Origin: Monosporascus cannonballus
Taxonomy: Eukaryota; Ascomycota; Sordariomycetes; Xylariales
Length of the DNA stretch: 64,000 nucleotides
Assembly: GCA_004154925.1 (NCBI GenBank)
Contig: QJNS01000010.1
Span: 1-64,000, forward strand
Direction of reading: 5' to 3'
Under the pieces are notes generated by a model. The model was given only the letters and a program-made list of their open reading frames with translations. It was not told the origin of the DNA and did not search any database. A program made the translations under genes and the position numbers. Shown in pieces: positions 47,987 to 60,800 of the stretch; position 1 is the first letter of the stretch, and each line of letters starts with the position of its first letter.

Positions 47987-48258
47987 TTTTTAATTGCATT
48001 TAAATACAGTATAAACTCTTGCGCTGTAAAAGAACTTTCCCCACCTGAATTCCCGTTGCAAGATCGGTCGATGGATAGATGGTGATGTCAACTTACGGGA
48101 TCTAAACCTCAGGGCGGTTGGTTGGTTGGCCGTCGGTATGTGCGAGCGAGCGAGCTGATGATATATATCGGTCTGCCATTCTCTACGTACGGGGTGGCTT
48201 AGGCGCAGGTAGAGCAATAAGATGGAAATATGGCGTTTACCAGTTGACCACGCAGGAC

Positions 48259-48280
48259 ATATATATATATATATATATAT
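48259..48280 (+). repeat. (AT)n microsatellite
   Basis: Eleven AT dinucleotide units. Confidence 0.88.
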
Positions 48281-48726
48281 GGCTTTAGCGAATGCACGTA
48301 GGACGAGAAGAATACGAGAGGAGACGAGGTGAAATTATGGGGGGCCGCGCGATGTAGCGTCAGTGAGCCGGGTTGAAATGCCTTTTTACGTCGCACAACA
48401 AAGGGAAATGAAAATGTGCCTTTCCTCCCTTTTTCTATCCTGCAACCATGCCGCCGCCCCTGTGTCTTTTTTCGCCCGTCGCGGGAGAATCGTGGTTTTC
48501 TAACGGGTAGATAAAAAGTAGTAGGACATATGCACATGTTGGCACCCAAGGACACCGGATTCTATTTTTCTCTCCTCTCCCCCACACCTCGACCCTCTCG
48601 CTCCAATCCAAGAATGCTTCCCACCCTCCCTTTTTTTTTTCTCCGTCAGACGCCCTCGCAATCCTTCCAAGAAAGTAGGAATTACTGGATAGAGGGTCGA
48701 TGTATGAGGGGTAGATATTGCCCACT

Positions 48727-49588
48727 TCATTTAGCGGCCTCCTCGGGGTACAGTTCCTCCTTCAGCAGGACACCGAGCTCCTCCTTCAGGGGCTTCAGCT
48801 CCTGGAGGTACTCCTCGTACTGGCCCTTGTTCTCGACCTTGGCCTTGATCCCCTCGAAGATCCGGACGGCAGTCGGGAAGTCGTTGACCCTTCTCGCGGC
48901 CTTGAGGGCGGCCTGAATGACGGAGGGCGAGGGGACGAGATCGTAGGCGAAGGCGTTGTTCAGGTTGCGCTAGGCGATAGCGTGGACATGTTAGTTCGTG
49001 TCCAAGGCATCTCGTGGTTGTCGTCACCCGCAAATGGTGGTGCTGGTGGGCGGTGGTGGTGAATTTATGACGCACGACCCGCTCGCGCGCCTTTGGGTTC
49101 TAGTGGGTGGAGAGATTGGACCAACCTGCAGCTCGAACACATCTTGCACAGCATCGAATTCCTTCTCATAACTATACAGAAGCTTCGATTAGCTTATGTA
49201 TTCCCCGACCGCATAATTTTCGAGACCAATTGAGCCCTTTTTCGGCAGCTCTCCCGAGCCGGCGTCCCTTCATTCGCAGTGCCGGCCCGAACAGCAAATT
49301 TCCTCAATTGAAGCTCGATGTCAAAAAGGCCAAAGCTCCCGCCAAGCTCCCCCACGATGGTCAAAAAACAAAATCGTTTCCTTACCGGGCAGTGAACTCC
49401 TCGAAGGTCTCCTCCTGGTGTTCGCTTTGTCGGGAAACGGTGGTGCTGAAGTTGAGGCTGGAGCCGGCAATCACACCGGGGACGAAAGAAGCGCTTGCCC
49501 GGCTGGGAGCGACAGGCCGGTTGGCGCGGAAGAAAGTCTTGGAGGGCCCGGCGCGGGCAGCGATTCGGAGGAGGGAAGTCGAGGACAT
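48727..49588 (-). CDS. cox6: Cytochrome c oxidase subunit VI (mammalian Va homologue)
   Basis: A nuclear-encoded subunit of mitochondrial respiratory complex IV, on the matrix side. Three exons (49386-49588, 49126-49171, 48727-48969) join in frame to 163 residues, a normal size for the family. The N-terminal 55 or so residues are rich in Arg, Ser and Ala with few acids (MSSTSLLRIAARAGPSKTFF), typical of a cleaved mitochondrial presequence. The mature part reads EETFEEFTARYEKEFD, VFELQRNLNNAFAYDLVP, RRVNDFPTAVRIFEGIKAKV, then YLQELKPLKEELGV and ends EEAAK. This matches the helical-repeat Cox6/COX5A family closely. Both introns have GT-AG ends. It converges on the HDA-like gene. Confidence 0.95.
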
Positions 49589-49660
49589 TGCTGAGGAAAT
49601 TCTGTTAATTTTTTGGGTATTAGGTTGGAGGATAAGGGGAGTGGAGAGGAGGTGGGAGCG

Positions 49661-49687
49661 GTTGTGGTGGTGGTGGTGGTGGTGGTG
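49661..49687 (+). repeat. (TGG)n microsatellite
   Basis: Eight to nine tandem TGG units just upstream of COX6. Confidence 0.88.
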
Positions 49688-50537
49688 TCTTATTTGCGTA
49701 CGTATAGGTAGGTAAACCTGGTACGGTAGTTAAGGTTGACGCAGATAAGTTTTGGAGGAGTTGATCTGATCGTACGGTTCAGGATTTCTTTTCCTTCCTC
49801 CAACCTGAAAGTCCCACCAAGTCGGGTTCGTGGTGCTGCTGCTTTAGTACTAGGTACATGTCGCTGCACGACACTGGACTTACCTAATTGCTAATTGGCT
49901 GTTTTGTACTTAGGATGGACAAGAAGGGAAGATGGTGGGGTTATCTTCCAGGATTTTTAATGTGTGATTAGTGCATATGGAGAACTACATAGCCAGGTAC
50001 TTGTCCTGTCCGCCGTCCCCCCCGGGCCGTTTTAAGCTTCGGTTGGCTGGCAGACAGCTGATTGTGCCTGCCCAATCTGCCCCGGTCCTATATCGAGAAT
50101 CGAGATTACGGCTTTCAGCATTGTGCCGTTGCACGTGGCCCGAGCTGGCGCCATCCCAAACACGCATCTGCAACCTGCCGCAACATATGCAGACGTCATT
50201 TGGGTCCGAGTTGTTCAAGATGTCTTACTAGATATACACTCATTTAACTCAGGGATTCAAAATTTCGGACCAGAGTCGTGCAGGCACATGTCCTCCAGTA
50301 ATATCTAATATTGCTTTTTCTCGATATAACGGAAGATTTTACCCAAGCACCAAGCTCTCATATGTAATAAGCCTCAAGTCAAAAACGGGAATATAAAACT
50401 ACCAGTCTTCTCGTCGTAGATGACAGATACGTTTACAATGACAGGTTATATTTGGGTAGCATTACGGCGTTCTGCCGGAATTAAATTTCATAGCTCTCTA
50501 AGAAACAGGAGGACGTACTCGGTTGTCGTCTGTGACC

Positions 50538-50571
50538 GGGGGGGGGGGGGGGGGCCCCCCCCCCCCCCCCC
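50538..50571. other. G17-C17 homopolymer palindrome
   Basis: Seventeen G directly followed by seventeen C, a perfect 34-bp palindrome. No gene spans it. It could be an assembly join of two homopolymer-ended sequences or a real hairpin-forming site. Confidence 0.85.
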
Positions 50572-53078
50572 GGGCTCCTCTTCCGCTACGACGGCCGGAA
50601 TCCCGGATGTCTCCCTCCCCACCTCATCCGGGACGTACGGCTCGGCATGCACGCTCTCGGCACCGGAGCCCACTAGAGCCAGAAGAACCAGAGCGCGGGG
50701 GTTCCGAGCGCTGCCGCCGCCGCCGCCATCCAGATTTCAGGAGCACGAGCCAGGCAGAGGGTTGGTCATCATCACGAGGCCTCTAGGTCGGCGTGGCCTT
50801 GGCACTCGCCAATTTCCACCTTGCTAACGCGCGAAAGCCCGCTACGCACGCCCTACGCGCCGGGCGCCTAACTCCTGCTCTTCTACGGCCCATTGTGGAT
50901 TGCTGTCTCCTCGTCCTATTTTTACCTTGTTCCAGCGCAGAATATAAGAGCAGCGGGTGAGGGCTACGATACACGGACGGTGGTAGTCTGCAGCACTAGT
51001 CGATTCGAAACCCATCCTCATGGCGCTTCATGGCTCATTCCGCCGTTGCCTTTCGCCTAGTTCAAGACAAGAGCCAAAGAAGGTAGCTCAGGTGAGCCGA
51101 TTTAACCTCTATCCTTCCAGCTTTCCCGAGAAGTTTTTCTGATCCACCTTGGACGTCACTCGCTTCCTGAGAATACGCCCCAGCAATCGATTGTAGAGCA
51201 AGAGTTAGGGGTGTTCGCTAGGTCTTGCCGAAGCTTGTAGAGACGCCCATGAACCCAGTGCACACGGCAGCGCCCCGGTGCACTTCAGGCAGAGCACATG
51301 GTCTCGACGGAACTCTGTTTCCATCACGCAATGGAAACCCTGGGGGGCTCTTTCAGATTAGACCTCCTTATTCTAACTTAGGCGTCATAGGAGGTGTCCA
51401 GAGGCGCATCGAGCGAAGAAGCAAGTCCGCCTGAAAGATCGCAAGTCGCCCGCAGTGCGTAGTAAAGAGAGCCGCGGATCTTACATTAGCTTCCAAGGTC
51501 AGTTAGCAAGCAGGCGAGTCATCCGTTGATTCGCCAGAAGATAGAATAGGCAATTTCGGGCGCTGCCGGTGTTCCACCGCTGAAATCTGCGGCCACATGT
51601 GTCGTACTGCGCAGATAAGCTTTCCTCGTAGTTAAAAGCTGACATCGTTACGAAAGAGAGGCTGTACCAGATGTACGACTGGCGTATCAGAACTGCTCGA
51701 CGGCATATATCGAATTACGTATACCTGATGGTAGTATCGTCGGAATTAGGTCGGGGGGATTAGCTGTTCTTGACTGTCACAAGTCCAACAAATGCCCAGT
51801 CCTTCTCAGCGACTACTAGGCTGGAGAAGTGCCGAGGCAAAATTGGAAGCGCCCATGCGAATATCGCGCTTATAGCGCCGGATCGGCTAGATTATGTGGA
51901 TGTCCTGTCCAGGGAGTGCAGACAAACGGCGTTTTCGCAATTTAGGAGGGCCCGGCCCAACAACAGTCCGAGACAGAGACAGTCGACGGCAATAAACAGA
52001 GAAGTCGGTCGTTGATGCACATGCTAATCGAAAGCGGCTGAATGGACACATATGTATTTTCCGACCTCCGACTACTAGTGATTCCCGAGGTCCCTAAGAA
52101 GCTGGAGATTGGTTCCCAACAATTCAGTGGGATCCCCACAATTAGGGGCTTTTGTTGACGAAAGAGAAGAAACATGGATAACTGAGAAGGGGGAATTCTG
52201 GACTTATTCAATTCACGTGCCTTTTATTTGATTAACCCACGATTTAATTGGGGTATGATTGGTCAATGGATGCAGCACCTGTCCAAACTTGGTTGTGTAG
52301 AAGTGCATGATAAGGCACTTACTTTATTTACTTACCCTGATGAGAGAGAGAGTCGGGATTTACGCGGCGCGCCGTCATGCCGCCGGTTGCGTGGCAGGCG
52401 GCCAGCAGGGTCAGCTCCAGTTGGTCGGGACCTTGGGGATGGTCTGTTATACCTACCTAGGTAGGTAAGTATGAACTAATAGCGGTAACAGGTACCCCCT
52501 CTGGCCCTTAACTGCTATGAACCAGCATTTTGGCTGATATGTGCCCATGATTCGGTACCTACTGTGATACTCGAGACAGGGGCCCAAAGATGCAGGTGGC
52601 TTTAACTTTTTAATGGGGCGCGTCGGGGGGGAAAGTGTGAGATTAGATTCGACCAGCTAAAAGTTTCCCCTTATGATAAATAAAATATGAACATCTATCT
52701 TCCTCTCTTATCGCGTTTCCTCCTTCCTTCCCTTCCCTTCCGCCTCTTCCGTGCGATCTCTTCTTCCTTTTTCCTTCCTCTGAACTGCTGTATATTTTTA
52801 ATCTTCATTGGTTCCGCGGGATCCCTGACCCATCAATTTTCGGGTGGCTGCCTCCAGCCTCGGGTCGTGTTGTTGATTCTGCTCGTGTCACTCCTTCTCG
52901 CCAACTTTTTGTTTACACCGTCAGCAACAATATACTCGGTATTTGCCTGGCTGGTTGTCCTACAGCAAAAACAGACCGCCCGCATCTTGTCGTCGTTTTC
53001 CCCACACTTTACCCATCGCGGAGAATAGAGACGGAGCCTGCTTTATGATAGAGCATAGAAGACAGAAAAACCAACATC

Positions 53079-54283
53079 ATGTCTAGCCCGACTCCTACTG
53101 CCCTGTGGGACTCGCTCCCTATCCCAACCGTGGACCGTCCCTTCGGGATACACCTATGGCCGTACTTCAGCAAGGCCTTCGAATATGTCGCCGGCTACCC
53201 GGCCGAGGACTTCAGGTTCGAAGCCGGCAAGACGCCCATGTCGACGTTGAAGGAGACCTCCATCTTCGTCGTCATATACTACGCCATCATCTTTGGCGGT
53301 CGCGAATGGATGCGCAACCGGGAACCTTATAAGCTGAAGGGGTTATTTCTGATCCACAACTTTTATCTGACCGCCATCAGCGCTATACTCTTGGCACTCT
53401 TCGCTGAGCAGCTGATACCAACTCTCGTTCGCAGAGGCATTTTCTACGCCATCTGCGACGCCGATGGTGGCTGGACTCAACCGCTGGTCCTCCTGTATTA
53501 CGTATGTCGTCTGCTTTCGTCCATCATACTCCCCGGGGTCGGCACAAATGACTAACACGGACCAGTTGAACTACCTGACCAAGTACCTTGAGCTGCTCGA
53601 CACCGTTTTCTTGTTCCTCAAGAAGAAGCCACTGAGTGAGTGCCAACACGTGTCCAGACAGAAATTCTAGTCGACTAACGCCGGGACAGCTTTCCTCCAC
53701 TGCTATCACCATGGTGCCACCGCGGTCCTCTGCTACACTCAGCTGATAGGCAACACTGCTGTGTCCTGGGTCCCCATCACCCTGAACTTGACTGTCCACG
53801 TCGTCATGTACTGGTACTACTTCCAGAGTGCCCGAGGCGTCAGGATTTGGTGGAAGGAGTGGGTCACTCGCCTGCAGATCATCCAGTTCATCATCGATCT
53901 GGGTATGTTTGATCACCGAATCCCGACTCCGCCAGCATGTCCACTAACCGACCTCTATAGGTTTCGTCTACTTTGCCTCGTACACCTATTTCGCGTCCCG
54001 ATACTTCCCCCACATGCCCAACGCCGGCAAGTGTGCTGGAGAGGAGTTCGCTGCTTTTGCCGGTATTGGTGTCCTCAGCTCGTACCTTGTCCTTTTCATC
54101 CTCTTCTACATTGCCACCTACAGGAGGGACCACAAGGCCCCAAGTGCGCGCAAGTCCCTGCGGCGCATGTCCCAGGCTCCTCTGCCCGACCCGCACGCCG
54201 CTGCTAGTGTTGATACCCTCGGCAAGGCTAGATCGACTGGATCCAAGGCCAACGGCATCTCAACTCGGTCACGAAAGGCGTAA
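53079..54283 (+). CDS. ELO-family very-long-chain fatty acid elongase (ELO2/ELO3 type)
   Basis: An endoplasmic-reticulum condensing enzyme that joins malonyl-CoA to long acyl-CoAs, feeding very-long-chain fatty acids into sphingolipids. Four exons (53079-53501, 53566-53635, 53690-53902, 53961-54283) give 342 residues, usual for fungal elongases. Several hydrophobic spans are visible. Diagnostic segments are [19 protein letters not shown], the catalytic histidine box [32 protein letters not shown] and [17 protein letters not shown]. These closely resemble yeast Elo2/Elo3 in the same order. The C-terminal tail is basic and Ser-rich and ends SRKA, without a clear dilysine signal. All introns are short GT-AG types. 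A long pyrimidine-rich leader precedes the ATG. Confidence 0.95.
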
Positions 54284-56164
54284 GATGTCGTTCGAGCGGT
54301 CTGCCAGCCTTCGTCTTGGCGCTAATGAGAAAACCGACCTCGGGAGCCGCCATCTGCTGGACTCGATGAAAACCATGGGCTTCGGGTGTATGCTGTGCCC
54401 AGTATGGACCTCTTCATGACCTGTATTACTGAACTTGGATTGATGCGACGGTGATGCATTGCTTGAAATATGATGATAATGTCGGCCGGCACTGGGGGGC
54501 TGCCTGGGATGTGTATAATAACTACGAGAAAGGGAAAACAAGCACTTGGTAGGATTCACGACGGTCTGAAGCTTGGAGGGGGAACGGACCAGGAGACAGG
54601 TCGGACACTGAGCTTCTACACAAAGAAGGGTGTCTTGCTCAACCGCATTGCCTGGGCCTGAAGCTCGTTAAAACGAGGGCCTCAAGGGCCGTATAAAACT
54701 AATACCAATAATAAAATGCCCAATAACGACAGACGCTCTACGGTTGCATCGCTGCTTTATTCTTCGCTTCTCCTAGCTAGGTATAAAAAGGCCGATATGC
54801 CCCCACAGCGTCACAGCATCACAGCTTATGGTAGGGCCGTCAACAAGCGAAGGAGGTTGAGGGGTGCTTATTGGCCAAAGCACAATATGTGCAAAAAAAA
54901 AAACTAGACTCGGAACTCGTCTTGCTAACCTCAACGTTCGTCCTACTATCAATTTACAATAGTACACACCTCCTTTGGACATATTAACCGGTCCGCTGCA
55001 ACCAGGGCAAGTCCACGACTTCAGCCCCGAATAGGGGTTGCTCCGATGATCACGGTAGTGGTACGTATGTGAGGATTACGGTATCATGGCTCGGGCTACG
55101 GAACGCAAGCAGAAGAAGAAAAATGACGGCCCCCCTCGTCTCTCCAACAGAGCAAGGCTCTTTCCCTCCCCTGGTCTGGTTTTGTACGGCTCCACTGGAG
55201 GGACACGCGCCTATTGTTTCCTGCGACGAGACATATATATAATGACGCTATACGGGCAGCGCCAGTGCCCGCCGTACAGTACCTCGATAGGAATAAAGGG
55301 GCCGGCAAGAAATGATGGGACCTTCGTACCTTGTATTAAGGGCCTTGTTACGAGGGCCGAAGCCACCCCTGCCAGCGTTCTTCCTCGCGAGACGTAGGCG
55401 GAGAGACAGGCAACCATACGGCCGGGGTGCGTGTGTATGTATGTAAGGAGTGGGGAGATAGACAGTGCAACACCCAGGTTCTTGGCACGTACTTCCTCGT
55501 CTAATCATGTTGTCGCCTGTGGTGATGTTATTTTACTGCTTGGTTAGGTGCAGGCGGTGTTTTATTGCTCCCCCGTTCTCGGTTCTCCCCGGGATATCCG
55601 TAGATGGATGGGGGCTTAGGCATGCCCGGTGGAAGTTTAAGGGGACCCTTCTTACCCGCCGGTATAATATAATATCCCCTAAGGTCGACACCAGTGCTCC
55701 TGTATGCACACACAGCCCGGCCCGGGTGTTGATGTTGGGGGGCACGTTGTTCGGGTAGATAGATATAGGACATCCTAGCAATGTCCGACAAATGTCTGGC
55801 CTGGACCGATCCTGGAACAGAAAGCGTCCGCCCTCGGGCTTTGTCTACGTCGAAAGGGGTGGGTGGGAGCTGGTATATAAGAAGCCATGAGCGGCCCCTA
55901 ATTGTTCAGTGATTCTACCAAGATATCGGTCTCAAAAGATGGTCCGAGCCTGGTTGATGATGGAACATGCTCCCGGCTTTGTTGCACAGTTACTTATCCG
56001 TAGCATATCGAAGGAGGGGAGGTTACTACTTCGAGGCACACTTCTCTGACGAAACTCGACTGGAGCGAGAGCAAACTCTAGTATAGGAAGTGAGTGCATC
56101 ACAGGTCTAATTATCATCTAACCCCTAGCCCCGCCTGATTCTATACAAACCGGCCCTAATATAC
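54284..56164. other. Gene-free spacer between the elongase and the dehydrogenase
   Basis: A 1.9-kb region between convergent genes, GC-balanced, with short pyrimidine and A-rich tracts (54892-54902). Open frames are short and overlap each other on both strands without recognisable content. Confidence 0.5.
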
Positions 56165-57815
56165 TTATTTCCGAGAAATGCCTGTCGCCGGCTGCCACTC
56201 GTAGTGATGCTTTCCCTTCTTCGGCCCGCGAAGGGGGTCGTCTTTCGTGTCGAACATGTGCTGGCCGAAGTAGTCGAGCTGGGCCTCCATGAACTGCGTG
56301 GGCAGGTGGGTAGACGTGTCGTACTTGTACCACTCGAGGGTCTGGCCGAGGGCGGGGACGAAGAGGTCGGCCTCGACGGCGCGCAGCGCGACTTCCTTCA
56401 CCGAGCCGTAGTGCGCCGCGAGCTCGCGCCCGACCTCGGCGTTGGACAGGACGTCGTCCGGGTCGTGGTCCGGCCTGCGGTACACCCCTTCGAGCAAGTC
56501 CGCGATGTGGTCCGCCTGGATGATGCACCCGCCGCGCCACAGCCGCAGCAGGCTCACATAGTCGAGTCCCCAGCCCTCGCGCCGGTCCTTGCTCCGGATG
56601 ATGTCGAGCCCCTGCGCGAAGCACGCCAGGAAGCAGAAGTACGTCGCCGCGTGCAGCCGCTCGACGAAAGCGTGCTTCTTCGACTCCCCTTCCCCCACCA
56701 CCGACAGCGGCCCCGTCTTGACGGCGCCGGTGCCGTCCGCCGACTCCCTGTTCTTCATGCGCCGCGCGGCGTCCGAGGAGGCGCAGCGGAACAGGTGGGC
56801 GCTGAGGAGCGACGACGCGGGCACGTGCAGCATGACGGCCTGCTCGCACGTCCAGATGCCCGTGCCCTCCTCCTCCGTGACGTCCTGTGTGACCTTGTCG
56901 CGGACGTCCTCGACCTCCCGCTCGCCCCGCCCGCCCCTGGCGCGCTCGATGCCCACGCCGATGTCGACGAGGAAGCAGTCGTGCAGCGGGCCGGACTTGT
57001 TCCAGGACTCGAAGACGTCGCTCACCTGCTCGTGGCTCAGGCCGAGCCCCCCCGTGAGCAGCATCCACGCCTCGGCGATCACGCTCATCATCCCTTGCTC
57101 GATGCCGTTGTGCACCATCTTGACGTAGTGCCCGCTGCCGCCGGGGCCCACGGGGACCACGCACGGCCTCCCCTGCCTGTCCCTCGCGGCCATCTTCTCC
57201 AGGAGCGGCATCACCCTCTCCAGGGCCTCGGGGCTGCCCCCCGGCGACATGGAGGGCCCGTGCCGGGCGCTCTGGTATCCGCCCGACACGCCGCACCCCA
57301 CGTAGTGGATGCCCTGGGGATCCAGATCCCTCTGGCGACGCTCCGTGTTCGCCCAGTGCTCGTTGCCGCAGTCTATGATGACGTCCCCCTTCTTGAGGTG
57401 GGGCTTCAGCGCCTCGACGCACTCGTCGGCGGGCTCGCCGTGCGGCGCGCTGAACATGAACACCTTCGGCTGCTCAGGAGTCTCCAGATTCTTGCAGACT
57501 TCGTCGTAGCCGCTTGTCCGGTGCACATTGTCGTTCAGCTTGATGTCCTTGGACTGCCGCTCCAGCATGTCCATGTTCTTGTCGCCTGCGACGGGCGTTA
57601 GTGAGAGACTACCGCCATGGGGCTGCTTTCACTACGTACTTGGGTCATAGTAAAAGACCTCTACGCCGAGTTCAGCTAATAGCAGCGACAACATGGAGCC
57701 CATGCTCCCAACCCCCAGCATCCCGACCTGCAAGAGCTGTTAGTATCGGCCCTACCACCGCGTCTCGTTCAGGGTCGTGCTTTACCTTCTTCACGTCAAT
57801 ATCCTTCCCCGCCAT
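56165..57815 (-). CDS. 6-phosphogluconate dehydrogenase family protein (paralogue)
   Basis: A predicted NADP-dependent oxidative decarboxylase; the family converts 6-phosphogluconate to ribulose 5-phosphate in the cytosolic pentose phosphate pathway. Three exons (57786-57815, 57640-57727, 56165-57585) join in frame to 512 residues. The cofactor loop is VGMLGVGSMG. The substrate and catalytic segments are GIHYVGCGVSGG, then GSGHYVKMVHNGIEQGMM, GTGIWT and RLWRGGCII. The C-terminus keeps DYFGQHMFD. It differs from the housekeeping enzyme by ARHGPSMSPGG and by a 20-30 residue Arg/Gly/Glu-rich insertion (ERARGGRGEREVEDV) before GTGIWT. The reading frame is intact. I infer a divergent paralogue; whether it keeps the canonical activity is unclear. 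Confidence 0.88.
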
Positions 57816-60800
57816 TGTGAAGAGCGTTCTAGAAGATGGTTGCTGTCTAGTCTGGTTCAGGATGTATACCATATGGGTGGCTTTCCGTTCACATCTATGA
57901 GGTTGACGGGACTGCCAAGAAACCAGCGAGAGGCTCAATTTAGGAGAATGATGCCAAGGAGTCTATTTGGTTACAAGTAGGTATCATGGAGGCTATTTAG
58001 ATGTTATACTCTCTTCCTTCTCTCTTTCTACATGGGCCACTTATCGAGCGCGATCTTCTGTGACAGTTACGTAGTTACGTAGGCACATGATGGTTCTTGC
58101 AGGTACGATCAATCGTGATCAATCGCAGGTTCCTTGTAATCGCTGACGTCAGAGCACAGCTAACAATACCGCGCGCACGGCAGAACGTTGAACGGCAGTT
58201 ATAGATATTCGGGCCTAGTTAGCAATTCCCGTCATCTCCACATGCTATTACGTTCAAGTCTCCATATCTCCTTGATGCATCGATTGCAGATGCGGGCTCT
58301 ACAGAATGATGGGACTCTTTCCGGCCTCTAGTCAACCGTAGTCGAACCTATCCAGCCGTGGAACACTGATAATGGAGCATAATTGTTACGTGTATATACC
58401 CTGCAATACGAGCAATCACGGAAGGGATCGTCGTTGCTTGACGAAGATAATCCTAGCACCCAGATCGGATAAGCCCAATGGTGGACAGGCATCTTGTAGC
58501 TTCTCATCGATCTCCAATATCCTGCATGAGCGCTCCAACGTCTTACCATTGCTAGAAAGGCTTGTTAAAATACTAGCGCATTGAATTGAAACCCATTGTG
58601 TCTCTGTTGGACCATGGCAAATAAATGTGGAGGCTTCTTCAAGACGAGACGAGTCCAATCTGAAAGTGAACTTTTTCTAGTCGAACAAGTTAGGTAATCA
58701 GAAGCGCAAGTCAGTCCAGCATCCAGAGGACCCTCGATACCGTGTAAAGTCTTGCGGTCTTTCTTAATGTCGGGCTGATCATCGCCATAGATCCCGACTA
58801 CTACCATGTGTATAAGCATGCTCCTTCGGACAACATACCGACGAATTCGTATCTCTCGGCAGATTGGGCGTTCGTCGTCCGAAGCCATAGCCGTCGTATT
58901 ATGCCCGTAAGGGATTGGCTCAGTGATCTCCCAGGTTGAGAAGTAGAGTATGCTGGATTCCATAGTTGCACAGTTCGGTCCCAAGGGGATGTTAGGGTTA
59001 GCATAAGACCTCCCGAAGACCGGATTTTCCCTTTCCTGCAGCGAAACAACGTGGAATGATAAGGAACACGCACCCGCCCAAAAAAGCCTCGTCCGCCCAC
59101 AGGGTGGGAGTTAGTACAAATAGTTACCTCGGTCTAAGTCTGTGCAGAGTTGTACGGCATCACGGACATTCGAGTGAGTGCGTAGACGGAATCCGGAAGG
59201 CTGTACAGAGCTTCGTGCTGGTAGCGACTCGGTTAGCTCGAGTCTAGCACTTGCCTTGCTGTAAATGGACTGAAATATGCCACGTTGCCTTCATGATGAT
59301 GGACGTTTAGTTCGTGAGGTTCCTGGGGATCCGAACGGCGCTGCATCCCTTACGACACAGCCTTCCATGGAACATGGACGCGTAAACGTGCAGAGTACCC
59401 GTTGTATAGACTTCCGTGTTAGTTTTCAACAATGTCGCAGGCTCAGCCTCGGCGCAGTACGTATGTGTGGTCAGCAGGTGGCCTTGGCGCAACGCTCGAA
59501 CAACGCTGAAGTGTAAAAGGTATCATCAGCTCCACGGATGCTGCCCAGCTTATAAATCGCAAGTTGTTAAAATAACCACACAGACATCCCCGTTCCAACC
59601 GCTTCAAGAGGACACCGATTGCGCGCCGATTACGCATGAGAAAGCCTACCTAGGACGTAGGTATCGACCAATTCCGTCTTAAACTTGCTTCGAGCGGACA
59701 GCTGCGGCTGAAAGGACAAGAACGGTTGTAGTCCGTGCCACCCATGTTAATGATTCAGTTTCTCGAATAACTGACTTCAGACGAAAGCGGAGAGTTCATG
59801 CGTTCCGAGTTTGCGGTAGGCACGTTTGTAAAATATTTAAGTGATGCCTGCGACACTATTGCGTCAAGGCGGCGCACACATGTTCGCCAAGGCATATGCA
59901 GCAAATGTTTCTCCGTAGTAGCCGCTCCCTTCGTGTTGTAGCTGAAGATAATTGATATGACGGCGCTGAAAGACACAGTAAGCAGTTGAGCACTAGAGGT
60001 GAATTACTGGAATTTCTAGAATATCAACGCCTGAAACATCCAAGGGTGGGATGACGGGCTAAACTCAATCAACGAAAGCCCCATCACGCTACACGTTGAA
60101 CGGGTAGCTGGTTATTTAGCGAAGGATGGTGCAATGCTATTCTAGATAACTATTAGAGCAGCTAGACAACATGTGACTTGACCGACTTACGCATGTAGCA
60201 GCGTGGTGGAATGTCCACGAGTAGTGGTGTCACTTTAAAATGTGTTTCTTTAACTCTAGATATTGGCGGTATGCTTAAAATACCGATGGAAGGATGAGCA
60301 TACGTATAACAGAATCCTTGCGATAAGGGAGGGAATCCATCCACGTAGACACTGACGCATTAACCTGCCAGCTTTCTGACGACGTTATTAAACGTCGATG
60401 CGGAAAGGAGCCCAGGATAGACGAGATCAACGACGCCCTTGAATCCTACACAGGCAGGCCCTGGACAAAATACTCGGGCCACCCCTTAAGGTATTCAGGA
60501 GTTATGGGAATTGAATAATCTATATCCGGCCAACAACGATAAGGTTGTTTAATCTGAAAACCCCCCCCAAAAAAAAAACCCCTGTTGTTATTCGGTTTTA
60601 CCGAAAGTAATTTCCATAGGTGCTTAATACGAAGGTATCATAGCGATTAGACACATCTTCAGGGTCAGAGGTGGCCCAACTTTTATGTCCAGAGCCTGGC
60701 AGGAAACGCAGAGCATCGGAGAAGAGATAAATCCGGAGACGGATGTGGCGATCAGAGACATACTCGATGCGAGGGACGTTTCGCCACGAGGACGCAAGAG

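Larger units (their letters stand above)
46298..48726. other. Gene-free spacer rich in microsatellites
   Basis: A 2.4-kb spacer between convergent genes (HDA-like to the right, COX6 to the left). It has several simple repeats and pyrimidine tracts and probably includes both 3' untranslated regions. Open frames here (for instance 46538-47215) are compositional and span repeats. No RNA gene is recognised. Confidence 0.55.
49589..53078. other. Gene-poor 3.5-kb region between divergent COX6 and elongase genes
   Basis: Contains the upstream regions of both flanking genes. The last 400 bases (52680-53078) are pyrimidine-rich and probably the elongase 5' leader. In the middle, an ATG at about 51020 after a TATA-like AATATAAG and before a GTGAGC donor resembles a gene start, but no downstream coding exon can be followed. 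No domain is recognised in any open frame. Confidence 0.45.

Noticed and set aside
50420..50827. 135-residue proline/arginine-rich open frame
   Set aside because: It runs through the G17-C17 homopolymer, and its composition is explained by that tract and GC-rich repeats.
51000..51100. Possible gene start with TATA-like box, ATG at about 51020 and GTGAGC donor
   Set aside because: No downstream exon with protein-like sequence can be followed in any frame.
52687..53028. 113-residue hydrophobic open frame before the elongase
   Set aside because: It is a translated pyrimidine-rich leader; the elongase itself starts at 53079 with a strong family match.
56204..57601. 465-residue open frame on the plus strand and a 434-residue minus frame over the dehydrogenase
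   Set aside because: Both are shadows produced by high third-position GC in the true 6-phosphogluconate dehydrogenase exon.
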